This document shows, in pieces, positions 8,985 through 20,500 of a DNA stretch of 29,636 nt. The notes beneath the pieces were generated by a model. It saw only the letters and a program-made list of their open reading frames with translations, searched no databases and was not told where the DNA came from. Positions within the stretch are counted from its first letter, which is position 1. Each line of letters starts with the position of its first letter. The stretch spans positions 1 through 29,636 of the forward strand of contig JBNGIQ010005056.1 of the NCBI GenBank assembly GCA_049999765.1. Direction: 5' to 3'. The stretch comes from Phaeoceros laevis (taxonomy: Eukaryota > Anthocerotophyta > Anthocerotopsida > Notothyladales). Position numbers and translations under genes: made by a program.

Positions 8985-10667
8985 ATGAGAGGACTGGGTG
9001 GTCGTGCCAGAGCAGCATGTTTGTCGTTAGCCGCTTCCATGCTTTCTTCCAGGGCCAGGACAATCGTCAAGCGAAGGAATGGACCTCGAAGGGTAGAGAA
9101 TGCAGTGACAATCAGATCTTTTTACGGCTGTTCTAGGAATCTATCATCTTTAGGTGGTCTCAGAATTCTGCCAATTCCAAGGGTGCACACTTGTCTGAGG
9201 GGCAGATGGAATCCGATTTCTGCAACCTGCGTGCAAGCTGCAACACGAAGCGAGAACCCTGAACGTGGTGAAGCTGGCGAGGATCCTTGTAGCTCTCAGG
9301 GGGACACTACATCAGATGAAGCGAAGGAAGAAGCTATGATCACCAGGAGAACTGTATACGATCATGCGGACTGGGTTCGCCACAAGAGCAGCGCTCGTCA
9401 CGTCAGACACGCAGTGTCCATCTTTTCGTCTCGAGTGGTTCATGCACTGGGTCTACCTGTGTTTGCTCTCACTAGTTTCTCCGCAGCGATTGCAGCATTC
9501 AATATGGCTGTTTTGGCAGGCCATTTCCCCTCGTGGGTGCCCTTGCTTCAGGTATTTACCAGCCCAGACTCAATACAGAGTAACACGCATCATCCCAACA
9601 TGAGTGTGCAACTATTCTGATCCTATTCGCCGGTGTGGTAGGTTTCATCTCTTCCATTTCAGCTTACAGCACCTGCACTGGCCCTGCTTCTGGTTTTTAG
9701 GACAAATGCTTCATATGGACGCTTTGACGAGGCAAGAAAGGCTTGGGGTCTCAACGTCAACCGCTCCATGGACCTTGCGAGACAGGCCTTGACCTGGATG
9801 ACTCGCCCTGCTGATGCAGAAAGGCTCAAGGAGCTTTTGCGACATATTGTATGTTGATTCTGCCATCACTAGCTTGCCATTCCAGGCTTGGAAAACTTGA
9901 GTGAGGCTGCAGATTTAACACGAGATCATCCTCGTGTAGGGGGCATTCTCGTACTGTTTGAAACATCACTTGGATGCAGAAGAAGGGTTGCAAGAATCAA
10001 TTCAGGAGTTCCTAACACCGGATGAGACAAGTGCTATCATGTCTGCTGCACACAGACCACACTATGTGCTTCAAAAGATCGCAGCAATCATTGATTCGTC
10101 TGAGCTGCTGCAGATGCACAAACTTCAAATGGTAAACTACCTATGGCGTTGCATGGATTCAAACGTAGGAATGTCTTTCGGATTGAAGTTGAATGAACTT
10201 TGTTGGGCTTGCTTGATGGAACTCCTGCAGGATGGGAACTTAACGCAGCTGCATGATGTTGTGGGATCATGTGAGAGGATTTACAGGACTCCAATTCCGC
10301 TATCCTACACGCGCTTGACTTCACGTTTCCTAGTATTCTGGCATCTTATATTACCTATGGCGTTGTGGGATGATTGTAACTGGTACATAGTGCCAGCCGT
10401 CTGCTTCAGTTCAGCCACCTTGTTCTGCATCGAGGAGGTCCAACTTTTTACCTCATTCCACAAGGTTTTACTCCCGGTTTTGAGCTTCAGCTCTCACATT
10501 CGTGTGAATGTCCACAGGTTGGAGTAGTGATAGAGGAGCCCTTCGGGATACTTGCTTTAGGGCATATGTGCATTACTGTCCGAAAAAACCTGGACAATCT
10601 GGTGGCTGCATGTGCGTGCATCAAACATCAGAAGGAAGTATCAGCAAAGGCAGCCACGAAAAGCTGA
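8985..10667 (+). CDS. Bestrophin-like chloride channel, thylakoid VCCN1-type; five exons, apparently intact
   Basis: Exons 8985-9551, 9663-9848, 9940-10131, 10231-10437 and 10518-10667, all GT-AG and phase 0, give 433 residues. The first ~100 residues are rich in Ser, Arg and Ala and poor in acidic residues (MRGLGGRARAACLSLAASML), as in a plastid transit peptide. Family signatures follow: RRTVYDHADWVRHKSSARH, VFALTSFSAAIAAFN (membrane segment), LLLVFRTNASYGRFDEARKA, TPIPLSYTRLTSRFLVFWHL, and FCIEEVGVVIEEPFGILAL. These match plant bestrophin-like proteins (VCCN1/BEST), thylakoid anion channels that let chloride in to adjust the proton motive force after light changes. Intron 3 (10132-10230) is 99 bases, a multiple of three and without a stop, so it can be misread as coding; removing it joins KLQM to DGNLTQLHD as in homologues. 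The start is the first ATG in this frame; an upstream exon cannot be excluded. Confidence 0.85.
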
Positions 10668-12650
10668 TGGAAAACGTTAGTGTTGAACAAGCTGCTGCCT
10701 GCATCAACTACTACATCTCAGAGCAGGAGCCAAAGGTTCGTACAAAGGCAGGAAGGGTGCATTTCGTAGCTGCCTGGCAACTGACGTGAAAAACTTCGGA
10801 ACACATGACTGTTGCGTCAGATTTCCATGTCGCACATATGGGCTGCACAGGACTGCTTGCAAGCCTTCAAGGATGATAGACTACTGAAATTCCCCAAAAG
10901 CTGTGTCTCGTCATGCTTCAAACAATACCATGAGACCAAGTTTAACCTGGTTTGGCTGTTCTTCATGACCACCTGGTGCCAAGCCGTTCAGTTTTATGCT
11001 AGCCGCTTGAGTGTATGCCCCATTACCAAGCCCTTCGCTGTCATCCTGCTCCGCCACAAAGCCAAAGCTGGCAATGAAATTCAGGTGCGTACAAAAAGGC
11101 AGGCCAAAAACGAGTTTTAAGCTGTTTGGAGCCAGGAACAAATTCTGGGCTGCCTGGTGTGCTCACCTGAGTCAACACCGCGCTTCTGCATAAAAAAGGA
11201 TGATGAAAAAACTACACACTTCGCACACTTCGCTCGGCACAAACGGAAGGGAACTAGCACCAAGTCAAAGCTGCCAACAAGTCAGGCGTACAGAAACAGT
11301 ACACAAACGAGTTTTAGGCTATCTAGGCCCAAAAACGAGTTTAGGTCTGCGTGTGTATCCACCTTTTGAGCACCATGCTTCTGCGTAAGATGATGCAAAA
11401 GAACAGTGTATGCCCCACCAGCAGACTCTTTGCTGCAATCCTGCGGAATCACCAAGTAAAGGCTGCCATCAAATTCAGGTGCGTACAAGAGGCAGGCCAA
11501 AATCGGGTTTTGGGCTGTTTCGGCCGAAAAACGAGTTTAGGTCTGGCTGGTGTACCCACCTGAGTCTGCACCATGCTCACCATAACATGATGCAAAAAGT
11601 CACACTTCCCAAGCCACAAATCAAAGGGAGCTAGCACCAGACATAGATGTGGAGTTGATGCATGCTTCATTCCATGGGCAAAAGAATTTGGCAGGACTTC
11701 AAACTTTCGCATACAAGATACTGTAACGTGAAAGAGTGGCTGTTCAGCATGCAGGAACGAAGCTGCCAACAAGCTCAGGTGCGTACAAGAGACAGGCCAA
11801 AACCGAGCTTTGGGCTGGATGGACCCAAATGCAGAGTATAGGTCGGCCTGGTGTACCCACCTGAGTCTGCAGCATGCTTCTGCAATAGATAATGCGACAA
11901 ACTACACACTTCCCAAGAAACAGCCGAAGGAGCTAGCGCCACAGGTGCATGTGGAGCTCATGCAAGCTTTCCTGCAGCTTGCCCTCCGTTCCATCGGCAA
12001 GCACAACCTGTGGGCAAGCATGCAAGAATCTTGAAACATGGAATTGGCAGTTCAGCAGGCAGGAAACTAACAAGAAAATATGTCCCGACCAGCGCCAAAA
12101 CAGGACCATGCGGCAGGGTAGTGATGACAATATACATTGCGAAAGCCAAGGATGACGCCTTCCACAGCTGACTCTGCTCCCAGCTTGACAAGGCTCTGGA
12201 GCTTCTGATCTTCGAAGACGACCTAACACTCCGTTTCTGCTAATGTCCACGGACTCTTTGCTCTCCTCTTCCTCAGCACAGGGCTCACTCCCGCTACTGA
12301 TGGGTTGGGAGACCATGCTCAAGCGGGGGAAGAAGCATCTTGATGACCAGCAGAGGGAGGCGAAGATTATCCGGTCAGACAATTGAACAAAGACCACTGG
12401 CAATTCCTCGCCAGGTGCCACCGACAATCTCTGGCATAGCCGCCACCGCCTCCCGTGACCGCTAACCCTAGAGGTCATCTGTGGAAGTCCCCAACACACA
12501 ATACCCTGCTCCGTCTATGTTTTGCGAAGCTGTACAAACTGGCCCGGCTGCCGTTGATGCCCTAAGGGCTAATTACGCTCCTCTTCCCTCGTTGGCTCGT
12601 TCTCAACCTACCCATTACGCATCCTGTCCTGCGTACTGTGTTGCTCTTCC
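10668..12650. other. Gene-free stretch with degenerate repeats
   Basis: No frame here resembles a protein family on either strand. The first part should hold the 3' UTR of the bestrophin-like gene. The middle (about 11010-11930) is a degenerate tandem repeat listed separately. The last part (about 12160-12650) is more GC-rich and carries only a chance long frame on the minus strand. The exons for the missing front half of the downstream subtilase were looked for here and not found. Confidence 0.6.
11010..11930 (+). repeat. Degenerate tandem repeat array, about four units
   Basis: A core containing aggtgcgtacaagaggcagg, then a cgagttttgggctgt-like run, a ggtgtacccacctgagtc run and a caccatgcttctgc run recurs at about 11080, 11285, 11480 and 11775. 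Unit spacing varies from roughly 190 to 300 bases. The two copies beginning near 11012 and 11405 also share an upstream block starting gtgtatgcccca, giving a higher-order spacing of about 393. Copies differ by many substitutions and small indels, so the array is old. No coding capacity is conserved between units. Confidence 0.75.
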
Positions 12651-14003
12651 ATGAGGCAGAAGGGCATCACAGTGGTGACATCCGCTGGCAACGAAGGCCT
12701 GGAGCCTGGGACTGTGTCCAACGCCTCTCCCTGGCTCCTCACAGTCGGGGCGAACTCCATGGACAGAGGCCTGTCCACGGATCTGCTGCTAGAGGACGGC
12801 CAGACCATCAAGGGAGTGAGCTTGAACTCCATGGATCTTGCACGCAACTTCCACCCCCTGGTGTCCGCCGCTGACATCCACGGCGAGTTGTTTACTCCCT
12901 TCCAGTCCAGCCACTGCACCGGCTTTTCACTGGACCCTGCCAAGGCCAAGGGCAAGATTGTGGTATGCCTCCATAGCGGTGAAACAGGTGACGACCCCCG
13001 CGGCGTGGCTGCGCTGGAGGTCCTGAGAGCAGGCGGGATCGGTGTGGTGTTCGTGGACAACATTTACGCCGCCATCGCCGGTATCTACGTCATCCCGGGC
13101 ACAGCAGTCACTCCCGAGCAAGGCGCGGCCATCTTCGCCTACATCAACGCGACGGGGGATTCTGCCATGGCCAAGATCCTGCCATCCCAGGCTGTTTCGG
13201 TGTCCCTGCCCCCGTGCTCGGCAGCTTCTCCTCCCGCGGCCCTTGCTCCCTGGCACCCGGACCTCATCAAGCCAGACATCACCGCTCCCGGAGTGGACAT
13301 TCTGGCGGCCTGGTCGGGGGCTGTGGCTCCCTCCACCGTCCCCGGTGACCCCCGCAGGTCCAGATTCAACATCCTCACAGGAACCTCCATGGCCTGCCCC
13401 CACGCGGCAGGCGTTGCTGCCCTGGTGAAGGCGGTGCACTCGGACTGGAGCCCTTCCGCCATCAAGTCTGCCATTGTCACCACCGCTGCGCCTCTCAACG
13501 GCACCGGTACCGCCATGTACTACGGAGCGGGGCAAATCTCGCCTGAGCGTGCTCTCACGCCCGGGCTCGTCTACAACGCCTCCGACTCCGACTACCTTGC
13601 CTTCCTCTGCAGCTCCGGCGTCCCTGACTACAAGCTCAGCCTGTTGCTCGGAGCGAACTTCTCGTGCCCGAGTCAGGCGCTGCCGGCCCGGGACCTCAAC
13701 TACCCGTCCATCGCTGTTTCCAGCCTGGGACGGAATGGAAGTGTCACGGTTCACAGGAGTGTGACAAACGTGGGCCCGCCGCTATCGACTTACGTGGCGG
13801 ACGTCACTCCTCCCCCGCGAGTGCTGGTGAGCGTCGGGCCTAGCACTCTCCGCTTTTCTGTGAGGAACACAAGCCTTGGTTTTGCAGTAACCTTCCAAGC
13901 CGATCGTGGGGCGAATGTTACCCAGGGCTACCTGTTCGGGTCGCTGACGTGGAGAGACGCGGTGCACGTTGTCCGCAGCCCCATCGCTGTGGCTGTAACT
14001 TAA
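12651..14003 (+). pseudogene. Plant subtilase (S8A), C-terminal part only; catalytic Asp and His missing
   Basis: A 450-residue open frame begins inside the catalytic domain. TSAGNEG (Asn14) is the oxyanion-hole Asn, followed by the plant-typical SNASPWLLTVGA. A protease-associated (PA) insert follows, roughly residues 50-190 (GKIVVCLHSGETG, GIGVVFVDN). Then come KPDITAPGVDILAAWSG, the catalytic Ser in LTGTSMACPHAAG (Ser246), and a C-terminal fibronectin-III-like domain (VTVHRSVTNVGPP). Full-length plant subtilases are about 750 residues and start with a signal peptide, an I9 propeptide and the Asp and His catalytic motifs; none of these is visible upstream. The frame itself has no stop, and N-glycosylation sites suggest a secreted origin. 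Either it is a 5'-truncated gene copy, or the first exons lie elsewhere because of rearrangement. The ATG at 12651 is a within-domain Met and not a natural start. Confidence 0.85.
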
Positions 14004-14005
14004 CT

Positions 14006-14011
14006 AATAAA
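14006..14011 (+). terminator. Possible polyadenylation signal of the subtilase
   Basis: AATAAA lies three bases after the subtilase stop codon on the same strand. It is unusually close to the stop, so it may be fortuitous. Confidence 0.3.
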
Positions 14012-14119
14012 ATCATACGCTAGAAACTTGATGCCCAATTACAAACTATGGTGGAAGCCCAACATCATCTCATCATCCGCTTTGCGACCAATTTGATCAA
14101 GCACTGTTGCATGGATAAT

Positions 14120-14155
14120 GACTCCAATTGAACTCGTGACTCCAATTGAACTCGT
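14120..14155. repeat. 18-bp perfect tandem duplication
   Basis: gactccaattgaactcgt occurs at 14120-14137 and again, exactly, at 14138-14155, in the spacer between the convergent subtilase and vWA-GTPase genes. Confidence 0.9.
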
Positions 14156-14263
14156 GTGGTGATCTCAAGCCTGGTAAGGTTGCCGAAACAAATTAGAAAG
14201 GGTGAGGGTGATAAAAGTGGGACCAACGCCCACTTGGGCTCCCCCAAAACTTAACCCTTAAAT

Positions 14264-14293
14264 GCCTAACTGACCACAAGTGGTCAGTTAGGC
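14264..14293. repeat. Perfect 14-bp inverted repeat with 2-base centre
   Basis: gcctaactgaccac at 14264-14277 is followed by aa and then its exact reverse complement, ending at 14293. It sits between two converging genes (subtilase ending at 14003, vWA-GTPase gene ending at 14553). The near-absent loop makes a transcript hairpin strained; cruciform DNA, a protein-binding palindrome or the remnant of an inverted transposon end are alternatives. An AT-rich stretch follows (14300-14360). Confidence 0.85.
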
Positions 14294-14552
14294 TCATAAA
14301 AGTTTCTTACATGATTTCACTTTAAAAATTTACTTCTTAAATATTTTTTTCACATCTGTTATATAGTTGTATATCCTATGTGCACGTATCACAAGTCCCA
14401 TTTTTTACCTAAGAGGCACCCCGGCAGCAAAGCACACTGCAGCCTCACACGGGCCCATACCGACTCCGAGCACCGCGTGCGATTTAATAATAACCAAATC
14501 AATCCCACAAACACACTGGAAACACTTTTGGTACAGAAAATCTCACCACCGG

Positions 14553-17500
14553 CTAAGAACGCTTGCGGGATGGGATTACCGGGCTGTTAACTTGGGGCCG
14601 GAGAGTACGAGCTAGGACCTCGAACGTTTTCGTCAATTCCACCTCGTCGATGTTCACAGTAAACGTTCCACCACCAGCTGCGGCCAATTCTCTCATCAGG
14701 TCTCGCCCTCCAAGCTGCTGTCCACAGAAGATGGTATGCAGTACGAGCTTGGAGTTCACCACCTTCATCTCGTTGACCAACTTCATACTCTTCTGATCAT
14801 CCACAGCACCCCAGGACTCGCCGTCACCTAGCAAGATGACAACCGGAGGCCTCTCTCGCGCTGTTGTATCTCCCGAAGGCGTCACAATCTGCAAATGCTT
14901 GGCCACTAACCCCAGAGCTTCGCTGTATGAGGTCCCTCCATCAGGTTCGTAGGGCAGAAGATGATCAACGGCGGATTCGTCCAAGGGCAGCCGGTCCACT
15001 ACAAGGGTTGCCCTGTTGTTGAACAAGATGATGGAGACCAAGTCCTTGTCTCCATGTGCAGGCCTTTTTCGGATGAAGCGGAACAGTGACTCGTAAACGC
15101 ATCCAAGGCGGTTGTTGTGCAGGGTTGAAAACTTCGACATTGACGGTTTGAAATCCAAATCACACATCGATCCTGACCTGTCAATCACGAATACGATATG
15201 GCTGAGGTCGCTGTGATGATTACAGGGGAGAAAATGTCCGTCAGCTGTGACATGTCCCGACCTGGCACCCGCAGACAGCCTGGATTCCTTCGTTACAGGG
15301 CGATGCCATATTTTCTCCGTGCAGTAGGAGCGCTCCCGAGAAGTATTGGTTGAGACATGCTCTTCGGACTCACAAAAGTGGCCACAAAGACCGAACTGTT
15401 CATCCGGGCATGGATCCTTGAACCTAAGGTATTCCCAGTAAGCCACATGAGTAAGCTCATCCTTGGGCACATTGACATTAGGCCCATACCGCCGTGTCTG
15501 ATGCCTTGCCCCATCCAACAGTGCAATCAAACATGGGAATTCCCGTTGATGAGTAGAGGAAGACCCAGCCACATCAGCTTCATTCAGCTGGTTCCCTGCC
15601 GATTCCGGTTGCACCATCTTCCGTTTCGGCGGCCAGGCGCCGAAACCTTTGCACTCGACTAGGTGGATGTGACCCCTGCCTTGCGCCCTGCAATGCATCA
15701 TACACATTTCAGCTATTCCAGACTCTCCCCACACATACTGACGGTCCTGGATGTCAATCTCCTCCGACTCCGCTGCAAAATAAAGATCACGCATGTTGCC
15801 ATGTGTTGTGTCGTGTGGTAAAGGGTGATCAATCGGAAGATTGCAGAAGTAGCCACAAGCCATACACTTTACGTCGCAAAAATGCTTTGCACCATCTTCC
15901 GTATGGGTATGTTCGCCCTCATGATTTTGCTGCCCTGGAGGAATGGGTTTGCAGCAATTTTTCCTGATTCCATTCTGCTCCGACAAGTGCTCGTACTCAA
16001 ACTGAGACCTCTTGCCATGGAACGTCTTTTCTCTCTTCACCATGTCGGTAACAATCTGGCAGATACCTCGAGCCTCGCACTCTGCCATGCAAGTGTGCTC
16101 AAAGCCACAAAGATGGTTGCTAGTTACCAGAGCATGGAAGTGATCCTTCGATTCACAACGCTTGTTGCATCCTGTCATGCCACAGTCCATGGGGCACAAT
16201 TTCTCATGGCAAATGTGCCTATCGTGGTCCTTATCCAGATCGATTGTGCACATGTTCTTACAGGATTCCAGAGAGCACTTGAGTCCACATTTGTGCTGAC
16301 TAGTGTTGCAAAGGTGATCCCCCTCGTGGTTGGGCCTCAGGTAGCACTGTTTGCTGCAGTTGGATGAAATTGCGAACTTACTGCAGACATCCCCGCACGT
16401 GTGGTTGCGCAACTTACAGTCATGTGGACCTTCATGTCCACTCGAGTCACCACATTCAGTGGATCCATCACCTGCCTTCTGGCAATACTCGCAAGTTTGC
16501 GAACAAGAATGACTCCCCTTGCATGTATGTCCCGAGGGATGTGACTTCTCCAAGACGCAGAGTAAAAAGCAATCCTGGCATTTGCTGTTGCAGAGGGACA
16601 GGCTCTGCCTCATGTCTCCAAGCATGGCTTCACTTCTCCTTTGTAGCTTCTGAATGTCACCGTCGATCTGGAATTCTTCAGTGTTGCACTTCAGCCATTG
16701 CGAAACCCTTTGGTGGCGCCGCTCTGCAACAGCTGACAAAAACCTCTCAAAAGCAGCGTGCCAGATCTCATCTTTGCACCCAGTCCTCTTTACAACTGCT
16801 TCAAATTTCTCTCGCAGTGACTGCAGAATGCTACCCACCACCTGGCTTTCCTGGTGCGGGGAGAGCTCCAAACCGGTATCACTCAGTGCAAAAACGTGTT
16901 CATCAAGCTGCACTGGGGTATCAGCCACTGCCTCCCGGGTTTCAAAGTTGATGAAAGCATTATCAACCTTCCTATCCAAGCTTCCCAGACTGATGGCAGT
17001 TTTGAGATGCCTTTCCAGGTTGTCAATTCTCAGAGCTATCCGTTTCGTGTCCATGGGCGACCAATCTTTTGCGCTGAATTGAGCTATAAGAAGTTTCAAG
17101 TCAGTAGCAAATGTACTCCCATTCTGGAATACTGCATCCGTGTCATCCGTTACCGTCTCAGCTAGCTCACAAATGCTTTCGTGGTATGCTTTACTTTGGA
17201 AGGGAGGCAACGCAGCAACCACGCAGTCCGAGCCATACATCTTGGTCAAAAAGTTCTCCTCATTTGACTTCCCGCACATGTGTTGTATCTTTCCCCAAAA
17301 TTCCGATTTCAGGTCCTCCACATCTGTCTGAGCTACATCTTTGATAGCCATGTAAAATGTTCCTTTAAACAATCGACTGTCCTCCTTCACCAAACTCATC
17401 CCACTCTGAAAACGAGCAAACACTGCTTCCGTCTCCTTATCCAGGTGGAAATCCTGCAAGAACGCGAATCTCAGAAGTGCACGCGTCAGATGAATCCGAG

Positions 17501-20500
17501 CTCAAACATCGCCGACAGAAGCAAGATCAAGAACGACCCTGGAGAACAAAGTTATTCCTACGTGTCAGAAATTCAGTCACTGCACTTGTAAGTTACCTTT
17601 TTGTTGAATATGGTGATATTGCTCACAGCTGCATTCAGGATAGAAAGAAGCATGTCTTCTGTTTCACTTCGTTCAACGCTTCCCAAGCCCTCAAAGTCGA
17701 GGATGACATATAGGCAGGTCTCAGTAGTTCGCATGGTCATCCACACTCCATCCGTGCAACGGTCCCCGGCAACATCAAGTAATGAACCGCTCAAGTGATT
17801 CAACAAGTAGGACTTGCCACTGCTTTGTTTCCCCATGGAGGAAACTACTTTCAGAGAACCTGTCCAGTGACTCAGCACGGCATCATAAAAGCCAAAACGG
17901 ATGATTTGGGACAAGGAAACTGCATTTCCGTAGTTCATGCTTGGCGGAATCTGCAAACCATCCCGCAGTGGCCGCAAGCTGTTGTTCTCCGCTCTAGCTA
18001 ACTGTATGGGCACCAAACAAAACAAACGTCGAATCCAGTTTCCTAGAGCTGCCACGTTTCTGCTGCTGATACAAGTCCCCACAAGCAGCGCATCTGGTCC
18101 AAGATAATTCTCAAGTATGTCAGACCTGAGATGAATGGTTAGATTAGTAAAATCCTTCCACGTCTCTACTTTCATCTTGGCCAATGCATCGGTAACATAA
18201 TCAATACACCTGTCTTTAAGGTCACCTTTCGCTGCTTTGGAGCGACCTCCCAAGAGAAAATGAACAAAGAGCTCTCGTTTGAGATCTAGAAGCGGTGGAC
18301 TTGCCGGGTACTTGTCGAATACGAGCGGAATGTAGTCAAGCTCAGGGCAAATAGATGCAGTCTCCGTCTGTTCTGTTTCAGGAAGTTGTTCTCCTACGGT
18401 CTGCTTCCCTTTGACCGATCGCAGCTGAAATAACTGGGAGGCACAAGTAATTTCCAAAACATGTGAATTTATGCCGCTGGCAGGTCTGGCTCCTTCAAGG
18501 ACAATAAGGTGCATTTGCGAATCGAAGGTTGTAACAGTCGCCTCAATACTTGTCATGTCTGTTGCCAGGTAATCGAGTTGCACAGTCTTGAGAAAGGATA
18601 ACCTGTCATTGAGGAGGTACACATGCATTTCAAGAGGAACATCTTGGACCTGCACCTGGTCAGTGTTGGAGCCATCAGACTGTTGACCATTGGGGATAGC
18701 CGCTTCTAAGGTTGTACTTCCATCTGTAGGTGGGGTTGTACCTACAGCTTCCTCTGTTGCGGTCGAAGAACAGGGCAGGGCTGCTGCTTCTGCGGATGGG
18801 TCTGCATCTGAAAGCAGGGCTGTTTCTGTAGGTGCGGGCCCATCATAAGATGGTTGAGAGCCCTGCAAGCTGCTGAGGGCTTTGGAGAAAACAAGAAGGC
18901 AAGCACCATTAGTGGTAACACAGGCATGAGTAGCCGCAGCAGGCAGGGTGATGTTGCTTGACTTGACCATGGAGTCATGACTCAGTTCTAACACCCGGAC
19001 TGTGTTGCCAGTGTCTATCAGCACCAGTTCCCGCTTCCCTGGGATGAATATCATATCTGTCAGGTCCCTAATTCCAGCGCATTCCTCCAGTTGTGCATCG
19101 CTATAGAAGTCCAGGTGCCTGAATGATTCATCAAACTTGTAAATGCTGATTTTTTTGTAGTTGCGGTCATACAAAGCTAGGAAGCTTGAGTGCTCGTCAA
19201 ATGCAACCAGGTCAAACCCTCTGTGGAAGGCCTTGTAAGGATAGTCCGCCCCGGTGTGCGGTCCACCAATCTTAGGCCTGATGTACAGATCTAGACTGCA
19301 GGTCTCATCCTTGATGTTCTCCACGAAAATTAGGGTCTCTCCAGTGTTGACAGTGACCACTTTCATTAGCCGTTGTGAACTAGGATCCAGGTCGATGAGC
19401 TTGTATGGATGAGAGAAGCGAGGTACAATCACATGATTCTTATCGCGAGCAGACTTTTCCAAATCCTTCTTCAAAGGAGTGAGCTCCGTCATCTGCCAAC
19501 TTACACGCTCGTCTTCAGTTTCCTCCAACCTGTACTGGACTCTGATTTCTTCGTCTTCCTGGTTCAATAATCCTTGAAGCCTAAGGAACCCCAACAATCT
19601 GGACAATTGAGACTTCACTGGGTAGCACCGAGTGATTTGCAAGTTACACCGACCAGGGTCACGCTGGACAACTTGACTTCGCAGCTGCTGTAAAAAACGA
19701 GACTCCTGTTCCTGCAGTTCCATTTCCAGGGACTGGGAATTTTCCGGCTGATGCTTCTTCTTTCCTTCGAGCATCGGCAGGAGAATCTTCTTCACCAAGG
19801 AGGTAAGAATGTGAGCTTCAAATTTCTTTACTGCATCGTGGAACACAGCTCTACAGGCTTTTCTCACTGTTGCCTCGTGACTGCCGTCCACTGCCCTAAC
19901 CTCACAGCCTTGCAGGCCGTTATGGCGCATAAGCTGATCAATCCTCTGATCCGGAAATGCCGTACGGAAGTCCCTCGCCGGAGCGGTTGACCGCGACACG
20001 TCTTCGAGCGTTCGCGAAATCCCGTCAGCGTCCGCTTTGTGGCCACTTTCGATAATCCGGCTGAGGATGTCGGCTTTTCCTCGAAGGTCGAGAGGTAGCG
20101 CGTTGACTTCTCCTACATACGCCTGTATCCAATTCATCATGCCGTTGGATGTTGGTGAGACCCTACACGTACCCTGCTGATACGTGGTTCCATCGTCTGA
20201 AACCAGACAGAGGGATTGAGAGGTTACTATCACAGGACCCATCCCTCCACTAGCTCTACTGCGGCTGCCGTTCTCGGGAAGGAGTGTGAAACGATGTCTC
20301 GACCCCGTCCTTTTGGAAATAGCAAGAAATTCCTGACCGTACAGGATGGGTCCGGTCACTCTGACATGTGACTGGGTAAGATTCTCGATCACAAACTCAT
20401 TATTGGATTGGAACGAAATTTCTGAACCGATAAAGAGCAGAGATAGCTGCTCCGCTGCCTCCACTCCCTCTGGATAGTCCATCCAAATCATGCAAAGTTC

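Noticed and set aside
11933-12499. A 188-residue minus-strand frame rich in Ser, Cys and Arg
   Set aside because: No domain or homology pattern; GC-rich DNA gives long chance frames, and no splice or neighbour context supports it.
12927-13754. A 275-residue minus-strand frame inside the subtilase
   Set aside because: Antisense shadow of a GC-rich subtilase frame; its composition (Arg, Gly, Val repeats) reflects codon bias on the other strand.
16364-16951. A 195-residue plus-strand frame over the Cys-rich region
   Set aside because: Shadow of the vWA-GTPase gene exon 2; the minus-strand frame has a continuous domain series.
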